A DNA stretch of 64,000 nt from Isoetes taiwanensis (GCA_021234155.1 JAJEKV010000046.1:2368179-2432178); one strand, 5' to 3'. Positions 1-12,484 are shown, counted from the first letter of the stretch. Made by a program: numbers and translations. Notes: generated from the letters alone by a model not told the origin.

Positions 1-639
1 AACTCGAGCATTTTCTGTCTGAGCCATATAGTATTTGAATAGTGTAAACAATTTGTAACTGATGGACAGACAATCAAGTAATGGACAATTCAAACTAATA
101 ATCATAATCATAATCATAATGTATTATCACGCCATTTTAATGTAATATGTATACATCATAAAATTATACAGGAATAAACAATTCAAATATATAATCGAAA
201 AATGAATCTAAATCTAAATATGTACATAATTGTCTTTACGTCTAGCAATAGATAATTACAATTGATAATGCAATATTTCCTCTAGACTATTTCTTTTACC
301 ATGTGCCTAGGAGAAGGCATGCCATACATAGATTGTTTTTCCATATCCACTAAACTCATCTGCAAAATTAAGGTAGCTTGATTTTAATGTACACTACAAA
401 ATCAAGCACAAATAAAATGGCCATAGTGGGCAATGCAATAGTGATAGAGTTAGCTAGTAGCAGGACAATAGCTAACTGAATTACTATAACACAATTTAGC
501 CTAGAAACAACACACCACCAACATATCCTTGCAACTACAATGACTCTAATAAGAACGCTTTAACCAATGCGACTAGCAAAATAACATGCTCATTTTTTCT
601 ATTGAATCAATGTCTCTTTTATCCAATAATAACATATTC
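1..639. other. AT-rich intergenic sequence, nothing recognised
   Basis: AT-rich stretch with no coding pattern, LTR signature or tandem array that I can recognise. Small ATAATC-type repeats occur near 100-120. Confidence 0.5.
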
Positions 640-875
640 AAATGTTTTAGGGGTATGGTCTATAGTCTCAGGATAGTGATTTATACATCCATATCAAATC
701 CCCCTGGAACCCCCTGTTATGAGCCACATATTCTAAACGAGGTGCATCCTGGACTATCTCAGTTGTCGGACATGTCCTTCATATGGCCCAGATTGTATGT
801 TGGAGCCTCTGGGTGCCTCCTGTTTCGATTATGGTCATTTATGATTGGGGTACCTATGATTTTGAAACATGGATG
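640..875 (-). repeat. Dispersed repeat, copy 1 (blocks A and B)
   Basis: The reverse complement of this stretch matches 2164-2252 (block B) and 2446-2591 (block A) at roughly 80% or better by eye. Shared strings include the region around GGTTCCAGxGGGATTTGATAT and the region around CCCAATCATAAATGACCAT. Here A precedes B when read on the minus strand; at the second locus B precedes A. An open frame at 586-1035 runs over the repeat but I see no protein family in it and do not call it a gene. Confidence 0.65.
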
Positions 876-1059
876 GGACCCAAAAACGAGGCACAACAAA
901 ACACTAGTAACTAATAGCATCTTGCATGTGGGTGCACTGACTCTGCTTTTGGGCTTTTTAGCATTATTACCAATATTTCCTCTTCTTTTACATCGCGTTG
1001 ATCAATTGCTCAAATGGCGTAAGCTAAATGCTTGAGAATAAGTGCATACTTTGGATTGT

Positions 1060-1860
1060 TACTCTAGTAGCGGTTGTTGCTAGGATGAAAGTTGATTGCT
1101 GGTAGCGGTCAATTAGTGCTCCCTTAGGTCTCAACCACTCCATACCCACTATCATATCGTATTTGCCTGGATAGGATCATCTGAGCTGATATTTTTGCCC
1201 CAATTTTCAAAAATAATGCCCCATAAGTTACTACCTTACCTAACGTTGTTACCCACCTGCCATTGGCCAATCTTACTCTTCCTTTCTATTTGGTCGCCAA
1301 CTTTAGTTTCTCAAGTGCCTTTGGTTCAATGACATTGTAGGAGCTACTACCGTATAGATGTGCACCTATATCTGCAACTCTAGCTATTATAGAGATTACA
1401 CTAGGTGGACACAGATGTTACATGTCTCTATGCTACATAGATTGTCATAACATCTTCCTCCACCTCATCCTCCTCGATAGCAACCATCATTCTCTTGGTT
1501 ATCATCTCGGGGTTCATTCCAATCGAAAATTTCAAAGTTTGTGGCTTCTAGCATCGGGCACATGTGTGATATGTGACCAGGGCCCCAAGCTTATTTGCTT
1601 GCTTCATTGTCCAGGAACAAGCTTGTAGCTATTGCATCAATTCGCCGCTGGGTCCCCGCTTCCGGATTGAGACAGTAGATGGGGGGCCCATTGCCGCGAG
1701 GCGAGACTATGTGCCCGTTGCCGATTCTGTGTTATTGAAGATGAAAGCCATACTCTTTCGAAGTTGCCCCTTTTTTGAGATAGTCCGGAATCATTTTTTT
1801 GACCTTAGCATTCCATTCCACGCCTTCCACAACTTCTCGAGCACCATCATTGCATGACTT
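1060..1860 (-). pseudogene. Degenerate Ty3/gypsy gag-protease relic
   Basis: Minus-strand translation across frame breaks gives fragments resembling the gag/aspartic-protease part of Ty3/gypsy polyproteins. One is NVIEPKALEKLKLATK followed by GRVRLANGRWVTTLG, encoded by about 1240-1350, like the usual 'F(V/I)SPKLAEKLGL...VxLANGxxVxxxG' stretch of retropepsins. Another, around 1500-1570, contains EIFDWNEPRDDN. Many stops and frameshifts interrupt it, and I could not read a clean D-S/T-G catalytic triad. No LTR was seen next to it. It may be a fragment of the same chromovirus group as the elements at 17-31 kb. The assignment is inference from weak local similarity. Confidence 0.35.
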
Positions 1861-1892
1861 GGCATTATACATACTTGAGGTTCTAGATAAAG

Positions 1893-2070
1893 CCCGCAAT
1901 TAATGCGGAGCCCTCGGTAGTCATTATCTCGCTTGTCTAGTATCATCATTACCGGCAGCAAAGGTTTTCCCTTGAAAACCTTCGGCGAGGGGTTTTAATC
2001 CTAGTAGTAATGATTGTACTAGCCCATTGTATGGGTCCCATGACCTATTGGTCTCCGTGGACGTTAAAAA
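1893..2070 (-). mobile_element. SINE-like short repeat, copy 1
   Basis: On the minus strand this begins with a GTCCACGGAGACCAAT head, continues with ATGGGACCC, then a core GGATTAAAACCCC followed by GGTTTTCAAGGGAAAACCTT and a TAATGATGATACTAG tail. The same order of blocks recurs at 5345-5500 and 49985-50125 (plus) and at 49287-49412 (minus). More diverged cores occur at 28070-28205, 32465-32590 and 61600-61700. No coding capacity. The TTCTA microsatellite lies immediately upstream of its head, at 2081-2110. Confidence 0.6.
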
Positions 2071-2080
2071 AACTATTATA

Positions 2081-2110
2081 TTCTATTCTATTCTATTCTA
2101 TTCTATTCTA
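2081..2110. repeat. TTCTA pentanucleotide microsatellite
   Basis: Six consecutive TTCTA units, directly adjacent to the head of the SINE-like element at 1893-2070. Confidence 0.9.
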
Positions 2111-2163
2111 TTCATATAGCACAACCCTAATAACGTGATATGTCAATAGACAATATGTAGCAC

Positions 2164-2591
2164 AATAACAGGAGGTTCCAGAGGGATTTGATATAGATGT
2201 AAAAATGACAATTCCTGAAACTATAGACCATATCCTAAAACAATTGAACGAGTTGTTATAAAAAACAAAAGATTTAAGATGGAAAATAATTACATTAGCT
2301 CATTGGTTATATTGGTCAAAGTAGTCTTATCAGGACTTTCAGTTATTTTGATAGAGGTTCAAGCCCCTGTATTTCATATCCTAAAACCTTAAGTGAAGCC
2401 GTATAGAGGCTCGATATTCCATCAAAAGCATAGGCGAATGCGTATTTCATATTTCAAATCATAGGTGCCCCCAATCATAAATGACCATACGCGAAACGAG
2501 AGGTGCCCAGGGGCTCCAACATATGGTCTAGACTGTAGGATCGACAGATCCAATGACTGTGGTAGTCCAGGGTGCATCTCGTTTAGAATAA
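2164..2591 (+). repeat. Dispersed repeat, copy 2 (block B then A)
   Basis: Block B (2164-2252) and block A (2446-2591) match the reverse complement of 640-875, but in exchanged order and separated by about 190 bp of unrelated sequence. The copies are diverged by substitutions and small indels, so the duplication is old. No terminal repeats or coding potential seen. Confidence 0.65.
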
Positions 2592-2599
2592 TAACATGG

Positions 2600-4950
2600 G
2601 GTTAATTTCCTTTCTATTTTTATACAATTTTTTTAATGGGTTTTATATGATTTGTTGAATGTATTTCATATGACATACTAACATGACATACTAACATGTA
2701 TATCTAGAATGCAAATACTCTTAACATGATTTTCACGACACTTTCTAATTTTCGCTCTATGAATGTTCCAAATTGAACCCCATTGAACATGCAATACCCG
2801 AACAATGTATTTTAGGGTTCTTTCCTTCTCTACCTCTATTTTCTTCTGCAAGAATTGGGGAGAAGAAGGAACTGGATGTGTCGACTTCGTGGGCTTGCTC
2901 CCACTTCATTTGTAGTAACAGACTAACCCAGATCTGTGGGTTAGTCTGTGACCATGGCTCCTAGAAATGCAGAGCTTAAGAAAATGGACGGATGCCAAGC
3001 TTCACACCAACTGGTAACTCTTTGAAGAATACCGTGATGAAAATAATCATTCGAGTTTCTGCAGCAGTGCCGTATTTTGGTCTCTTTGTTTGCAGCTTGA
3101 ACAAAAATTGTAAACTCTTTTGAGTTTAGGGGCGCTTTGTAAAAAAGGATCCACTGATTCGTACCCTCTTTTTGCTGTTTTGCAAGACTTTGCATTTCTA
3201 ATCAGATTTTATAGTTTGTGATTATTTGGGAAAGGGATTTTATTCAGGTTTCTGGACAAACAGGGTCCTGGAATGAATCATGTGAATTTACTGGAAAGCT
3301 CTTTCAGCCAGTTCCATCGAGCCCTACAATACAGTATGGAATGCCGCATACAGATGTTCTGAATCTAATGTCTCTTCTTGTGGCATGCTTTTTTGTCTTG
3401 TTTGATATAGGTTAATGTTAACCCGCATTTTAGTTTATTATCTATGCTGCTACAGGGTAACGTGGAACTTATTTTTACAAAAGGAGCAAGGTCTGATTTG
3501 CTACAAGAGGAATGTTTCTGGCGAAAATGTGTTTCTGGCTTATTCTAATAGAATAACACCATTCTCAGAAGGTCATGATGGGGCAATTTTTTCCTGCAAT
3601 GAGAACAGGGACAAAACAATAGTGGGCATGAGAAATGCATCCAGTCTGAGGGAAGAAGAATGTAAGAAGGAGAGGCTCAAGATAAAGATAGAGAGCGGCC
3701 TTCGAAGTTATAAATGAAAACTGAAAATTGAAATGGGAACATTGAACTTCACATCTTGATCATGGTACGTGACTGTCAGGACTTGCCACTATTGTTTCTC
3801 CATCTCCATTGTGTCTCACAACTATTGCCTCCTCCATCTTCAAATTCTCTGGAAGAGCTTCGTGTTCTAGTATGGATGAGGACCTTGAAGGTTACGGTGC
3901 TAGGTCAAGTTCTTCCTTTTCTTCTGTATACAACTCAGATGAAATGGTGGGTGACTTTGCTTTTGTAGAGATTGCTCTAGATGTAGAGCTTGAATATCGA
4001 CAAGATAATGTTTCTCAAGGGTATGATTGTGATAATGATGTAAATGTTGGAAGGATCAAGTACTTGTTTCATCCTCCACCTCTTGTCATGTCTGCCGAAG
4101 GCTATGTCTTTACAGAGGTTGCATATTATCTGAGATTGCATATAATCTAATGATTCATTGTGTTATGAACTCTATCCATCCTTCTATAGGTGTGCTTGCT
4201 ATAGATCCAAATTTCCCTCCTAGATATGCTTCAACTTCACTAAGGTCTGCATGGAGTACAACATAGACCACAACAACAACGAGCCTGACTACAACATCCT
4301 TCTCATCAGCCCTGGTGGCGCTAAATTTCTTGTACTTGTGTGTAAGTTCTGTTTGCACTAAAATACCAGAGCACAAAGGCCTTTGATCTGCATTCAACCA
4401 CTATAATGGCTACAAGAGAATCCAAGGTCATAGATGAATGTAGTGCTAAAAAAATAGCTCTATGGAAATCAAATGATCGATGAATGCACAATCAAATGCT
4501 TGCCCCCAAGAAATTTGTTTGTGTCAACTGATTCCTATTAGCTTTGGTTCAGATCTTAGAGTCATTCTGACAAAAGTTAGCTGCATTGAAATGGTTTAGC
4601 AGTTGCATCGAATTCAAATGTGCAAACACGGACATGGTAAAATATGAATAGGCAAAGCAGATATCCAAAAAAAGGTAGGTAGAGAAGATAGCTTCTATTG
4701 TAGATATAAAGTCACAAAGCAACATCATAATAATTCGTTGAAAAGCTAAGTATGTAGATGTCTGCAATAGTAGTCAATCCATGCTATGCCTCCCTCAAAT
4801 CTTATCCTCAAGCAAGACCTCAACTTTGTGGCCTAAATGGCTCAAGCAGTAGCTAGAGAATTACATGCACTTCTTCAATTTCAGGTAATGGAGAAAGCAT
4901 TATTATCTAGGTTAAAGGTGAACTTCTTCTTATGCGTGTAGCATGCAGTG
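2600..4950. other. No recognised gene; several short unidentified ORFs
   Basis: Short open frames occur at 3218-3415 and 3415-3717 (the latter ends in a K/E-rich tail), and at 3809-4150 (serine-rich, then acidic, ending MSAEGYVFTEVAYYLRLH). They are on the plus strand and could be remnants of one gene, but I recognise no domain, no convincing splice pattern joins them, and I would not assign a product. 4400-4950 shows nothing. Confidence 0.35.
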
Positions 4951-5344
4951 GTGTGCCAATGAGTTGAGTCATTGGGCAAGTATGTCGATACTCATGTTAT
5001 CAAGACTGGACATGGTGAAGACATACACCTTGACAATATCCTCTTGCAGATATATGGGGACTACAATTTTATAAATGATGCTTATTTTATATTTGTTAGA
5101 ATTGCTAGACCTAATATCTTTTCATGGACGATAATGATAGATGCCTATGCTCAAAATGGGAATATAAAGGAGGTCCAGAAGATCTTGAACAAAATGCATG
5201 AACCTAATGTAGTTTCATGGACTGCCATGATTTCAGCATATGCTCAACATGGATTGGGGAAGGAGGCTCTTCAGCTCTTTCAGGTAATGCAAATGATTAC
5301 CTTTGTTAGTATTCTTAGTGCATGTGATACTAATGAATAGAATA

Positions 5345-5500
5345 GATTTTTTATTGTCCACGGAGACCAATTGGCCTATGGGACCCAAACAAAAAGAGAG
5401 CAGCAAGCGTATTACTGTCAGGATTAAAAAACCCCCGCCCCAAATGGTTTTTGAGGGGAAAACCTTAGCAGTAATAAGTATGCTGGTACACTGTACAATT
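5345..5500 (+). mobile_element. SINE-like short repeat, copy 2 (inside PPR relic)
   Basis: Head TTTTATTGTCCACGGAGACC, middle ATGGGACCC, core GGATTAAAAAACCCCC and GGGGAAAACCTTAGCAGTAAT. The PPR reading frame stops just before it (5340) and PPR sequence resumes from about 5690, so it interrupts the former gene. Target-site duplications are not obvious. Confidence 0.6.
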
Positions 5501-6434
5501 GTATAGGACAATTCAATACTGTCCCGGAGGATACAACTGAGTCCGTGCATCCATAACCTCCTGGAGGTATGGCCCCGACAAGCCCACGGACGCCGTATTC
5601 AATAACTCATGCAATGGTTGGCCAATCACTAGTAACCAAACATCGAAGGGGCTCGTGGCATATCAGATATTTTGGTCTCCATTCCAAGGCCTTGTCTTAC
5701 ACTGGCTTCGGATATGGGCAAATGCTGGGCAGATCTGAAGCTTTCAGCAAAGATAAGCATACATTGGAATGTAATTATTACCTGTTACTATCAGCATGGA
5801 CTTAGCAAAATAGCACTTGAGCTATTTCAACAAATGGAATTGGAAGGCTTGCTTCCAAATATAGTTATCTTTGTTAGCATCCTCGGGGCATGCACTAATC
5901 TAATTGAAGGCAAAAAGATGCACAAGAAAGTAGTAGCCAATCACTACGATGTTGATGAAACTGTGGCTAATGCACTTCTTACGATGTATTCCAAGTTTGG
6001 TACTATGGACGAACGGTATATGAAGTATTTCACAAGATGGCCACACCTAATGGCCATATCTTATGTCTAGCATGGACATTCTCAAGCAGCACTTTTGCTT
6101 GTAAAGCACATGGAATTGACACATGTGATGTTAAACAAGGTAACATTTCTTGAACACATCTGTGCTCAATTCAGGCAGGATTGACCGAAGGCAGGGAGAT
6201 GCATGTGCAAATTAATACTGTGGACTTGATTTGAACATTGTTCTGGCTAATGCTCTGGTTGATATGTATGGAACATGTGGGAGTCTTGAGAATGCATGCA
6301 TGGTATTTTTAAACATGACTACACAAGGCATTGTATCCTGGAATGCTTTCCTTGCTGCACACGTATCGCATGGAGATGGAGGAAAGTCATTGCAAATTTT
6401 TTACAAATGCAACTCGTCAGATATATATCTAGCG

Positions 6435-6477
6435 AGATATGATTATATCTGGAATATCGCCAGATATAATCATATTT
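6435..6477. repeat. Hairpin: 18-bp inverted repeat in PPR relic
   Basis: Arms AGATATGATTATATCTGG (6435-6452) and CCAGATATAATCATATTT (6460-6477) are complementary at 17 of 18 positions around a 7-base loop. The right arm encodes the normal PPR stretch GISPDIIIF. The left arm lies in about 30 bp that a PPR unit should not contain, so it looks like an inverted copy inserted next to its template. Confidence 0.75.
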
Positions 6478-6839
6478 GTAAGCATTCTGAATGCTTGTAG
6501 CCATGTTGGACTTAACAATGCGGACTTGTTTACTTCTATGACTGGAGATCATAGCTTGCTAATCAAAGTTGAACAATATCATTGCATTGTAGACCTCCTT
6601 GGATGTGTGGGATGGCTAGATGAGAGTGAGAACTTGATAAATGGCATGCCATTTATCTCTAATACCAAGTCATGGATTATATTGCTTGCTGCAAGCGCAA
6701 TGCTTGCAAGTAAAGGACGAGCAATACAAACTTCACAAGTTAGAACCAAGGGATGCCCCTTGTTAAAACTACTATCTACTATCTATTATAAGAAATGTAT
6801 GCTAGTGGTAGGGCCCAGATTCCACTATGGTGGTAGTTG

Positions 6840-8325
6840 ATTTGGAAATGAATCCACCTGCAACACATCAGCTATTGACACCACTGATGGGATTCTACTG
6901 TAGGGTGGAAATCCCTAACGTGGAGTCAGATCTTTGAATTTTTTGTGACGAGGGATCTCACCCGGCAGATGCATGAAAAGGTTGCTAGCTAAACTCGAGA
7001 ATGCTTGAAGACAAAAACTATCACCACTTCAATGGAATGCCGATTCTTGCAGTTTGCTTCCAATAACCTGGTAGTTGATGCGAGACTGTGCATGGATCTG
7101 CAGCAGTAATGGAATGTGGGCATAAGATTGACATTTGTAAATCAAATCCCTAATGCTTCCTAACAATAGGGCAATTAAATCACTTTCATTCTTTACGGTG
7201 CTGCCAGATGGCACACCAATCCATTGCAAAGTGGTAATCAGGTTCTACATTTTTGGTTTTTGTCAACTTTTTAGTTTTCTCTCCCACTTTTTAGTGTGGA
7301 CAAGTGGGGCCCTAAGACCGGCATTATCGCAGTAACAAAAACTTATAGCTTTACAGAGTGGGTTGGGCATGGTTCCTTTGTTATATTTGTTTTATGCAAG
7401 TTGTGAATTTTGACGATTTATTGATATTAAGCTAATAAACCATTGAAGGGAAGGACAAGGAACTGATCCAAGGCAAGGTTTGATTGGTATGGAGTTAACA
7501 TACTCCAAAGTCCCCGAAGCATCAGTTTGCAAATCATACGTAGAAGATGATCTTAGCCATTTTCCCACGGACTTCCATGAACATCAACCAATAAAGAAGG
7601 GCCGCTGCAATAAATTTGTTGTATATCAAAGTAGTATATGTTATTTTGCACCATTGATGTGGGCATGCATTTTTAATAAATACAAAACGATGGTCTTGGA
7701 TCAGGAAGATTCCAAGAAATCTTCCTCATCACAAGCAACATGAACAAAGAGCGATAAAGATTGATAACTTAAAATCTTGGGAAGAATTTTGTACTCCATC
7801 ATAGTCCTTTCTTATAGTGGACTAAGGTAAGCGAGGGACACAACAGATACACAAGTCTTGTTCAAATCTACAATTCTCTCAACATTTGGCAAAGTAAGGC
7901 AGGCTTCCATTATGCTATGATGGCTAAATCTTAAAAACTAATAACATGGAGAAATGTGGAAGTAGTTGCAGGTGGTGATTTGAAAAAAGTTGCAAACATC
8001 TAGAATCCATATGTTCAATATTAAACAAGGAAGATCAACATGAAACTACAAAACAAAAAATATACAAATACACCCTTGGGGCACTGAGGGGCAACCTTCC
8101 GTGCACATCACCTTGTTCCCATGTTTGGCTAATTGAGCAAGTAGTTTATGTTGTTGTTTAATACTAGTAGCTAGTGCACAACAAATTCTAGGGAGCTCTA
8201 GCATCCTACTTGTTTGTATACTTCTTTCGGCTAGCCTAAATTATACAAGAAATATGCTTTTCAAGTTTTACTAGCAATGGGATTTGTTTTTCACCCTAAA
8301 TTATATTGACAAAACTTAGATCAGC
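6840..8325. other. Intergenic, nothing recognised
   Basis: No family resemblance in any frame. Short open frames at 7029-7229 (minus), 7153-7335 and 7480-7743 (plus) lack domains, repeats or splice context. Confidence 0.45.
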
Positions 8326-8328
8326 TAA

Positions 8329-8513
8329 GGGTGCTTTCCATGGACGGCCGGACCTAGATGAGGTCAGACCCAGGTCCAAAAGTATTCGTCGGGATTATTT
8401 TCTAAATGAGGTTCTTAACCTCAACCACTCCGGTTCTCAGCTCATGGGAACATCGGCAAAGCAGACCTGACCTTCAGGAAACCTGGAGGTTTTCTGCCCA
8501 TGGGAAAGCACCC
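8329..8513. mobile_element. Tourist-like MITE (PIF/Harbinger type)
   Basis: A 185-bp non-coding element. Terminal inverted repeats are GGGTGCTTTCCATGG at the left and, read inward from the right, GGGTGCTTTCCCATGG (one indel). It is flanked on both sides by TAA (8326-8328 and 8514-8516), the 3-bp TWA-type target duplication typical of PIF/Harbinger transposons. It lies about 310 bp upstream of the PEX10 start, so it may fall in that gene's promoter. Confidence 0.8.
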
Positions 8514-8827
8514 TAAACCCTAATAATCCTTCAAAATTCTTATACGACATCCTATTCAACATAAGATCCAACATGAGATCTATTTGGCAGGCCATCTATG
8601 AAGTTGTGCAACCACATGTAAAGATAGCATTGGAATGCCATTAATAGTGTATAATGCACATGGTGAGCATAGTACAACTATATAACCTTTGAAAATCATA
8701 TACTATTGATCCACAAAAATAATATCCCCTGTGTAGTTTCTTCTGCTTCGAATTCCAGTTCTGTTAGTTATGTGCGCCCAAATCTGATTCCCAGAACAAC
8801 AAAGGGAAGAGTTTTGAAGACAAGAGG

Positions 8828-11606
8828 ATGCAAGGTGCTCAACAAGAACAGGGCAATGGTAGCGGTGGCAGGCCAATTGTTAAATTTCCAATGGCATCCC
8901 AGCCAGAACTTATGCGCGCAGCTGAAAAAGATGAACAATATATTGGATATCTGTCTGATGCTTGCTATGATGCCTTTCGTCATGCCTTCGGTAATTCACC
9001 TCCGTATGCTTTCATTTGCACAAATTTGTTTTAATTGGACCTTTGCAACAAATTATAGGAACCAGACATGCTGCTACCTACCAGAATGAGGTATTTGTTG
9101 GTTGTTTAATGATTATTCCATCGCCTTATATAGAGCCAAACAGCCTAATGTTTTATCCAAATGCCTCTGATGGCAGACTAAGATGGCTGCTCGCGTTCTT
9201 TACTATCTATTAACCACAGGAGCAGGTCTCCAGACTCTGGGGGAAGAGTACTGTGATATATCTCAGGTTGTTTTCCCATTCGAGCATTTTGTTTGAAGCT
9301 TAAGACGCTAACTTCTATGCCCTTGGTAGCACAAGATGCATGATGCTTATGGCATATTGGTGAATGTTGGAAGCTATTTTACTACATAGGTGTTTGTATA
9401 TTATAAAGTTAAAAGAGTGATGATCCGCACATGAAATCACATTGTGAAGCATGAAGTTTCTATTTTATTCACTTTTGTAGGTCTCATCTACATCTGGTCT
9501 TCTTCGTCCTTCACCAGCACGCCGTTTCCTTCTAATATTTTACCAGAATATTCTTCCATATCTTGGAGACCGTCTCAGGTACAGCAACATGTTTTTCCTT
9601 GAGCTTTTAGGAGAAGTCACAAGAGATGGATAAATTTGTCACGATAGATAAGTTGCAGTACAAGAGCAGCTACCAGAGGCATCATGTTGGCATCCCAGGA
9701 TACCCTGGAAACAAGCAATGAGGTCTTAAGATCATCTAGACATAATGGCATTCGAATCCTGGATAGACTACAGAGAGCATGGACAGCTGCCCTAGTTTAT
9801 TGGCCTACGGTATGTCATGGTTTATTATCAAGTGATATGAAAGATAACGTATAGGATCTAATTAAAGATGCATTGGTGATAGTTACTTCCTTTGTTAAGG
9901 GAATCAACTATGCTTGTTATTCGCGCAAATTTGATGCTCTTCTACTTTGAAGGTATGAATCTTCCAATCAAGAATTTGTTTTATGACTTGGCAATTCCCT
10001 TGGGTGCATTAGTTATCCTACTTGGATTTACTTAATGTCTGAACTTTGATGTGGAGAATCCTGAGCAGTTGAACTTAGTTTGTCTCCTTCAAACGCCAGT
10101 TTGATCTGCCCATAGCTTGTTGTACAGTTAAAGTAGTTGATAAATGACTTGGACTAAACATTTCTGTGGACAATATGCTGAGAAATATACATCGCAGAGA
10201 ATGAGCATGGTAGGCTTCAGCTCAGAAAATAGGGCAGTGTTACAACTTACAAGTTATTTTATCAACTGCAGAAGTGAATATTCATGTACAAGTTTGGAAA
10301 TTAAGTAGGAGCATAGAGGAGAGGACAAAATAGGCAGAAATGGACAGGCAGATTGGCCAATGTGCATATTTCAGTATTAATCAAATCTTGTACCAATCAA
10401 AAGTTCAGTTCATATAGTTTTTGATAATTGTAACATATATGTATTGTCTCTAATACAGGAATCTACTACTATCTGTCAAATCGTGCTGCAAGAATACACC
10501 ATATATTTTTAGGGAAACCAAGCCAGCAGAGACCCAGGTAATATTTTGTCCTTCAGGATGGGAATTCTCTAGCAAGCGGGAATCAATTTCTACTGAAGTG
10601 GGACTTCCCATGTATGTATCTTTGTGATGAAATCTTTTATGCGGGGGTGCAGGTATCGTGTGTTGGGCATGCTTTTGTTGGTGCAGCTTTTTATTGTTGG
10701 GGGTGACTGGATACGAAGGAGCATCTTGCCTCTCATTGTTAGGTCAATGCAGGGTTCCAGGCCTCTGGAGCATGCATATGCTTCCACAGGTTGTGTATAT
10801 TTAAAAGTTACAGATGCCTCTTTTTGTGATACGGTTTGTGGTCTGAGGTATATAAAGTATGCGTTTGTTGGTCATTGGCATAGGGTATCAGGGAATAGCT
10901 ATACTCGATGAGGATGGGGATCAAGTTAGTACATCTCATTTTCACAATGAATCATCATCCTTGACCAGGCCGGTCGAATTGGAGGTACGATTGAGTTTGT
11001 CCTATGAGTTACACCCCCCAATAAGCAGTCAATTCCTCAAATCGTCTAAAGCCATATGATGGTGTCTGTATTCTCGGTGGATGACAGGCTGTTATTTTTA
11101 TGGTTTGTTTTTTTGCAAGCTAGATAACTATGTTGCGTGATGAGCAGTTATTCTGATTGACATGGTTTTTTTGGGCTTTCATTCTCTTTGTAAGGCCTAC
11201 ATTTGATCTTTTGACCTACAATTATATCTGAGAATATTGCATAATCAAAAAGTCTTTTCTTGAACTAATAACACTAACATGCATATTTAAGCTTTAAATA
11301 TCAGAATCAGGAAGTCATAGTGAAGTTTCTTGTTTCTTTGCATGCAGGCCACTGTCAGTAAATGTCCCCTCTGCTTGAGCAAGCGGCAAAGTCCAACATC
11401 AACACCCTGTGGACATGTCTTCTGCTGGTAGGACCTTTGAACTCACGGGAATTAAAAGTTTCCAAGCCCAAATAGGTGGCTAATGGGACATGTTTGCTTC
11501 TAGGACTTGTGTTGCAGAATGGTGTAATGAGAAGCCAGAATGCCCACTTTGCCGGGCCCCTATCTCACACTCTGAGTTGGTCTGTGTTTATCATTCTGAC
11601 TTTTGA
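8828..11606 (+). CDS. PEX10: Peroxisome biogenesis factor 10 (RING E3 ligase), 11 exons
   Basis: PEX10 is an integral peroxisomal membrane RING protein that, with PEX2 and PEX12, forms the ubiquitin-ligase channel recycling the import receptor PEX5. Exons read as 8828-8990, 9059-9090, 9177-9266, 9481-9578, 9659-9809, 9883-9952, 10459-10537, 10653-10789, 10884-10984, 11348-11427 and 11504-11606. All junctions are GT-AG and keep frame. The N-terminus carries [19 protein letters not shown], followed by [19 protein letters not shown] and [19 protein letters not shown] (membrane region), then [19 protein letters not shown]. The C-terminal C3HC4 RING has [17 protein letters not shown] and ECPLCRAP, and the protein ends VCVYHSDF, as in Arabidopsis PEX10. 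The chosen ATG gives a short hydrophilic leader before the conserved FPxAxQPE motif; an upstream ATG is not excluded. No disabling change was seen, so it is probably functional. Exon 2 (32 bp) is very small. Confidence 0.95.
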
Positions 11607-12484
11607 GTTGAAGTTCTAGGTGACCAGCTTTTAATTTTCAGTGTACATACTCAAAAGTAAGAAACTTTGAATAAGAAACTCGAAAGTTTTGGTGCATGTG
11701 CTTGTTCAATGCCCGCCACCAACAATACTACTCAACTTGGTAAAAAATAGGTGAATTTCCTGCAAGCATTAAAAGCTATGAAAAACTTACTAGCATCTTT
11801 GGAGAGCAACATTCTCGTTGGAGCATCTTTAAAAGTAGGGAAGAAAGGAACATGGTTTCTTGTAACGTAAATTGTAATATATGTTCAAGCAGGGTATGGG
11901 TTCTGCAGCTTATGTATCAATCAAAAGACAGTCTCGAATCTAGTTGCCCTTATTAAAACATGCATTTCAAATTTGGAAGCATGGTTGGAAGAGTGCACTG
12001 AACACCATGAGTGCAACATTTGGGCATTCTCTTTGAAAATCCACGTGAATAAATCTGTGAAGTGCAACTATGAAGTGTAAGAATCCTACCGTTCCTATGT
12101 ATTGCTTGTGTTGTCTGCTGTTAATCATGGGGTCCGTTGACAGTTTCTATCCACAACCACGACGTGAATGGGGATGAAATTTTAATGGAGCTGGTACTGT
12201 ACACCCCCGCACCCCGATCTGGTACTAGTTCTACATTTAATAATCTGGATGTGAGATTTATGCTAGCTATCCGTTTGTTAATTTATTATTCCGTCAAAGA
12301 TCTTTCTCTATTATAGGAAGGACAAGAGCGTATATTACCCCTACGATTGTGGCATAGTTCATAGAATATTCTCTCTTCATAGATCCTATGCGCCCTTCCC
12401 AAATCAATTTGGGGTCAAATCAATCCCTGTTGACCCGCTTTTAAAGGGGGTGCCTAAAGACCAGGCACCATTGGTTAGCATCGT
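11607..12484. other. PEX10 3' flank and intergenic sequence
   Basis: Probably contains the PEX10 3' UTR; no clear polyadenylation signal was decided on. No other coding or repeat signal recognised. Confidence 0.4.

Larger units (their letters stand above)
4954..6830 (+). pseudogene. PLS-class PPR protein pseudogene
   Basis: Pentatricopeptide-repeat proteins are helical-repeat RNA-binding proteins, normally organellar. Successive PPR units are readable: HVIKTGHGEDIHLDNILLQIYG, then PNIFSWTIMIDAYAQNGNIKE, PNVVSWTAMISAYAQHGLGKEA, and after a break ALELFQQMELEGLLPN, VANALLTMYSKFGTMDE, LANALVDMYGTCGSLENA, DIIIFVSILNACSHVGL. The last readable part (HCIVDLLGCVGWLDESENLINGMPF) resembles the E-type extension that follows the final PPR in plant PLS proteins. 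The frame is broken at least four times: a SINE-like element sits at 5345-5500, a stop follows MAISYV near 6070, there is a frame change near 6230, and a hairpin-forming insertion lies at about 6419-6452. There is no DYW domain and no recoverable start with a targeting peptide. Clearly a relic of a once ordinary gene. Confidence 0.9.

Noticed and set aside
586-1035. 149-codon plus-strand frame as a gene
   Set aside because: It lies over a repeat found in inverted orientation at 2.2-2.6 kb, where the frame is not conserved.
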